Assembly (NCBI GenBank): GCA_033060915.1
Contig: CM065387.1
Coordinates: 41,813,501 to 41,877,500, forward strand
Origin: Euryodendron excelsum
Lineage: Eukaryota; Streptophyta; Magnoliopsida; Ericales; Pentaphylacaceae
Length of the DNA stretch: 64,000 nt
Direction: 5' to 3'
Part shown: positions 60,282 to 64,000 of the stretch, piece after piece
Layout: each line of letters begins with the position of its first letter
How positions within the stretch are numbered: the stretch's first letter is position 1
Made by a program: the position numbers and the translations under genes
The notes under the pieces: model-generated
What the model saw: the letters and a program-made list of their open reading frames with translations, nothing else
Database searches by the model: none
Told to the model about the DNA's origin: nothing

Positions 60282-61732
60282 TGTCACGCCCCGGTTTTTG
60301 GGTGTCCAAGGTCCTTTCGGCTCGGAGACCCTAAAGCACGAAACTCTGTCATTAGAACTCGTCACCTTAAAAGGACAAGTGCGACTAGATTTGAAAATTG
60401 ATTTGACTAAGAGCTTTTTAGAGGAATAGGAGTCGTCACCTAACTTGATAAAGGTGAGTTAGGGCACCTAAAACTAAGCGTTAACCCAAAGATTAAACTT
60501 AGAGTTTTTTAAAAAGGTTTTTTTTTTTGAAAACTCTCTCTCGAGAGGGTTTTTAGGAAAATAGGTTGTTTGACAACCTTTGGAAATGTTTAAGCCCTTT
60601 TGAAATAACTCCATCTTGGTCTTTCGAAAACAGAAATCTAAGGTTCGGAGGTTGGTTATGTGTAGGGAAGATATCATAAGATTATCACCCTACCCCGCCC
60701 TTTCGGTACCTACACGTCTAATCACCCTTTGTTCACTCACTAAAATAACTGGTTACCATTGTCCACTTAATATCCACATTAGAATTTTGAAAACGGGGTC
60801 AAATCATCACTTTTCAGATGGATGATGCATGATGCAAGTGTTTGAAAAAAGTTTGAAAATGCATGATGCAAGTTTTTGAAAGAAATTTGAAAATAATGGA
60901 GGTTTTGAAAGAGTTTGGAATAGAAACTTTGAATTGATTGGAATTTTTGAGAAAGGGATTGGAATTGAAATAAAAGTTATGACCGCACCATTTTAGATTG
61001 CCTACGTATCTCATTTGGCGAAAATCAGGTCATTCGTAGTTCGGGCAAGAGCCCGATGGATAATAGGCGCATTAGGGCCTTTGGAAAGCTTGAAGATACA
61101 TTGAGGTCTTGGAAAAAGTTTAAGACACTTTGAGGTCTTTGAAAGTTAAAGACTCTTTGTGGTCTTGGAAAAGTTTAAGACACTTGGAGGTCTTGGAAGT
61201 TTTGACTTGAAATTGGATGGTGGAGGATTTTTGAAAATATTTTTGGATCCACTTAAGGGAGTTTTGGAAAAATGCTTTGGCATGACTCAAGAGAACTTGA
61301 AAGTGTTTTTGAAATCCTATTTTGAAAACCTTGGAGGCAAGTTTGATGAATTTTTTTTTTAAAGTGGTTTTTGGGAATGGCTAAGGGTTTGGAATCCTAA
61401 TATGGACAACTTAAAAAGTTGTTCTTGATTTGTCACTTGTCCTTGGAATCCCTAACCATGAGAGGGCTAAGGACACCTTAGGATTGTGACCTTTTGAAAA
61501 CGTTTTTGGAAATGCCTTAAAGACGGAGTGTAGGAACATTAGAAGAGTGTATGGAGTTAGGTTTTTGAAATCAAGAGAGTAGGGGGTTTTGGAAAATAAG
61601 CTAGGAGAATAGTTTGGAAATTTGAATGATCGTTTAGGAAAAGGGTCCAAGAGTTGGGACCTTGAAGTTCACTAACCTAGGTTGGGTTAGCCTAGGGTTA
61701 GGGGGAATCTAAAGTTAGTTAACTTAGGTTCA

Positions 61733-61890
61733 AGTTAACATAGGGTTAGGTAACTAGGGTCAAGTTAACCTAGGGTTCGGTAACTAGGGTCAAGTTAACC
61801 TAGGGTTAGGTAACTAGGATCAAGTTAACCTAGGGTTCGGTAACTAGGGTCAAGTTAACCTATGGTTTGGCAACTAGGGCAAGTTAACCT
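61733..61890. repeat. 30-bp tandem repeat within the terminal LTR
   Basis: About five copies of a 30-bp unit, GTAACTAGGGTCAAG followed by TTAACCTAGGGTT(A/C)G. Copies differ by one to three bases; the last is slightly shortened. The AGGGTTAGG look is coincidental and not a telomere array. Confidence 0.9.
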
Positions 61891-63310
61891 AGGGTTGGAT
61901 TGGAAGATGGTTTTGAAGTGTGGTTTGGTGTATTTTTGGAAAGAGTCTTGGAAAACACAACATGTTATGCAATGGATTTTAGTTGGCAATCTTTTTAAAG
62001 ATCATTTCCATAAAAAATTTTTACTCTAGTCAAGAGTAGGGTTTGTATGGTTGGTGAATGGAGACCATTCCAAAAAAGGTTTCCTCATGGCCATTATAAC
62101 CACTATCTTAACAAGAATACGAAGGGTCAAAGATCAACATAATGATGGTAATTTTTAGAACATCATTTTTTTTTATGTAAAGATGGGGAGAAGACATTTT
62201 TGAAATCATCTTTAGGGAAGGATTTTGAAAACCATTTTTCAAGGAAACTATTCCATCAAGAGAGGGTTCATATGGCCAATAAAAAGGGAGACCACTCAAG
62301 AGAGGGTTCTATGGGGCCATTCCAACCCCTAAACTTGAGAGAATGGAAACCATAAAAATCAAAGGATTTGAACATCATTTTTTAGGCGATCATAAGGAGA
62401 AAAGGGGACCATTCTAACAATTTAGGGATCCTATGGCCAATATAAAGGGAGACCACCCAAGAGAGGGTTCCATAGGGCCATTTTAACCACTAAATTTGAG
62501 AGAATGAAACCTTGAAAATTAGAGAGTTTGAAAGCAATTTTCATGCAAGTTGAAATACAATGGTGCAAAAGTATGAATTAGGGGGTTGTGAGAGATTTTC
62601 TAAAGCATGACTCCTAAAGTCTCACCCTAAATTTCAAGGGGCCAACTCTTGGAACAATTTTTGAAGGACATGTAGAACTTGAAAATATCATGAAATTAAG
62701 AGCAATGCAAGCATTGTGGAATATGGCAATAAACATAAAATGAAGCCAAGCATACATGACATGATCAAAATAATAATATGCAAGGGGTCATGATTCACAT
62801 ACAAGGCTTTTAGGCTTCACCATACAAACAAGGGGCTCTTAGGCCATACCATCTTAAAGTAGGCTAGTGAGAGGTCCCCTTACACGGTGGCTCTCACTTG
62901 CTTTCCTCTAGGCATGATCTAAGAGCCATCTTGGCTCAAGCATGCAAGAAAGGGGAGGTTGAAGATGGGAATTAAAATAGAGAATAGCCTAAATAAGCTA
63001 GGAGGGAGAAAAGAAGAGTGGGGGAGAGCACAAATGTAAAAGGGATACCACATTTTGCCTTCAACACTCTTGTAGTCTTCAATGGATGTCTTGGTTGGAG
63101 CTTGAGTGACTTCAAGAAGGCTTGAGAGGCTTAAGTGGAGTGTATAAGTGTGTATGAGGCTTTGTATATGAAGTGTATAGGCTTAGGAGAGGTAAAACCT
63201 AGCCTAAGTGTTGGAGGGGAGGAATATATGTAGAGATTCGAGTTTCTAGAGTGATTTCAATAGAGTTTTGTATCAATTTCGGGCCTGGAATATGCAAGGG
63301 GGGAGGCCTC

Positions 63311-63318
63311 TATTTATA
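63311..63318 (-). promoter_or_regulatory. Candidate TATA box of the terminal LTR (minus strand)
   Basis: The minus strand reads CCTATAAATAGAGGCC, a near-ideal plant TATA context. It implies LTR transcription runs toward lower coordinates. Confidence 0.55.
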
Positions 63319-64000
63319 GGCAATCTAGAACAGACCATGCGCATGTAGGACATGCGCAGGTACTGTTCTATTGCCACAATAACACGTGGCACCCTATGTA
63401 CTGGTTAAATCTCGACCGTTGATTGAAAGTTAGTTGATCTGAACAAAATTTGAGCGCATGTAGCATACGCTCCATCACCGGGAAGATTCGTCCAAACTTT
63501 GCCTCGATAATTGGGTCAACCGGGAAGGTTCCGGGGAAATCGGTCGCACTGGAGATGTTTTCCTAGTGCTTCCGATGAACTTTCATGTTTTCGAAAAGTT
63601 TGAATTTTTTTTGGAGGTGAGTGATATCACCTTGGGAAGCGTGCCAAAAAGGACACTTTTGTGGAGCGTCTGTGGTACGCTCCGTGTGTGTTCGAAAGTA
63701 GCTGTTTTCATTTGATGTGATCGAGGCCTTCGAAAAGCGATTTATTCGATCGGACCATTCCGATGGAAAGTACTCTGGAAATACTTTCTAGAATTCTCAA
63801 ATTTATGCATTTCTCAAGTCGTTTGACGGTGCGTTTTGATCAGGGAATCGAAGAAAAAGTCAACCTTGGCAGAGCGTCTGCGAGATGCTCCAAGGATTGT
63901 TGAAAGTCACGGTTTGCACACTGTACGATGGAGGGCTTTGGGGAGCGATCTAGTCGATCGAACCGTATCGATAGAAAGATCTATAGACGAGTGTTCGAGA

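Larger units (their letters stand above)
60282..64000 (-). mobile_element. Large LTR, terminal part, probably of a minus-strand gypsy element
   Basis: It begins TGTCACGCCCCGG, close to the reverse complement of the right end of the 1509-5072 LTR (TGTCACGTCCC), with no ORF of note for 3.7 kb. A canonical TATAAATA on the minus strand at 63311-63318, followed leftwards by a leader-like CT-rich stretch, implies leftward transcription, so 60282 is the downstream LTR end. No primer site lies left of it, so this is a 3' LTR or solo LTR and the remainder should extend right of the window. The reading as an LTR is inference because the second end is not visible. Confidence 0.6.

Noticed and set aside
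61733..61890. Telomere-like array (AGGGTTAGG words)
   Set aside because: The unit is 30 bp and contains only scattered AGGGTT words. It is not a TTTAGGG array.

Overview
This window reads as nuclear DNA of a flowering plant, most likely a eudicot. It is AT-rich and has spliceosomal introns, plant LTR retrotransposons (Ty1/copia and Athila-like Ty3/gypsy), a plant mobile domain transposon remnant, a LINE, and plant nuclear gene sequences (COX5C, MCM7, a chloroplast glutamyl endopeptidase). It shows no bacterial or viral genome organisation. Functional gene density is very low. The only CDS I would call intact with high confidence is COX5C at 38.2 kb; a 91-codon unknown ORF at 34.66 kb is a weaker second.

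Region 1 (1 to about 24.0 kb) is a nested pile of LTR retrotransposons. The host is a decayed Ty1/copia element on the + strand whose 5' end lies left of the window. Three later insertions split it, each with TG...CA ends and a perfect 5-bp target duplication. They are a 3,564-bp solo LTR in gag (1509-5072, GCAAA), a 1,616-bp Athila-like solo LTR in the reverse transcriptase (7234-8849, GTTAC), and a complete 12.1-kb Athila-like element in the copia 3' untranslated region (10869-22978, GAAAG). The full element has both LTRs, a tRNA-Asp-type primer site, gag, protease, RT-RNase H, integrase, a glutamine-rich downstream remnant and a polypurine tract. It is disabled by stops and frameshifts.

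Region 2 (24.2-32.2 kb) holds the C-terminal exons of an MCM7 pseudogene, then a minus-strand retroelement that carries LTRs, primer site, polypurine tract and gag but no visible pol.

Region 3 (32.2-39.4 kb) is the least transposon-dominated part. It has the 91-codon ORF and COX5C. COX5C has a non-coding first exon and a 1.4-kb 5'UTR intron that contains a large inverted repeat with GA/CT microsatellites.

Region 4 (39.4-48.4 kb) holds a 3.9-kb terminal-inverted-repeat element with three ~182-bp tandem repeats and minus-strand plant mobile domain (MAIN-like) fragments, a glutamyl endopeptidase pseudogene fragment on the minus strand, and a 5'-truncated LINE on the minus strand.

Region 5 (48.4-60.3 kb) is mostly non-coding, with three orphan exon-like segments, a 69-bp tandem duplication, a GA microsatellite and a MITE-like inverted repeat. 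Region 6 (60,282 to the end) is the terminal ~3.7 kb of a large LTR, probably transcribed leftward.

The most notable non-annotated structure is the set of CG-rich palindrome arrays built on TTCGAA, CGATCG and GTTCGGAC-type cores in the LTRs of three retroelement families. These include a perfect 32-bp palindrome at 7694-7725, and the Athila-like motif recurs inside that element at 18.93-18.99 kb.
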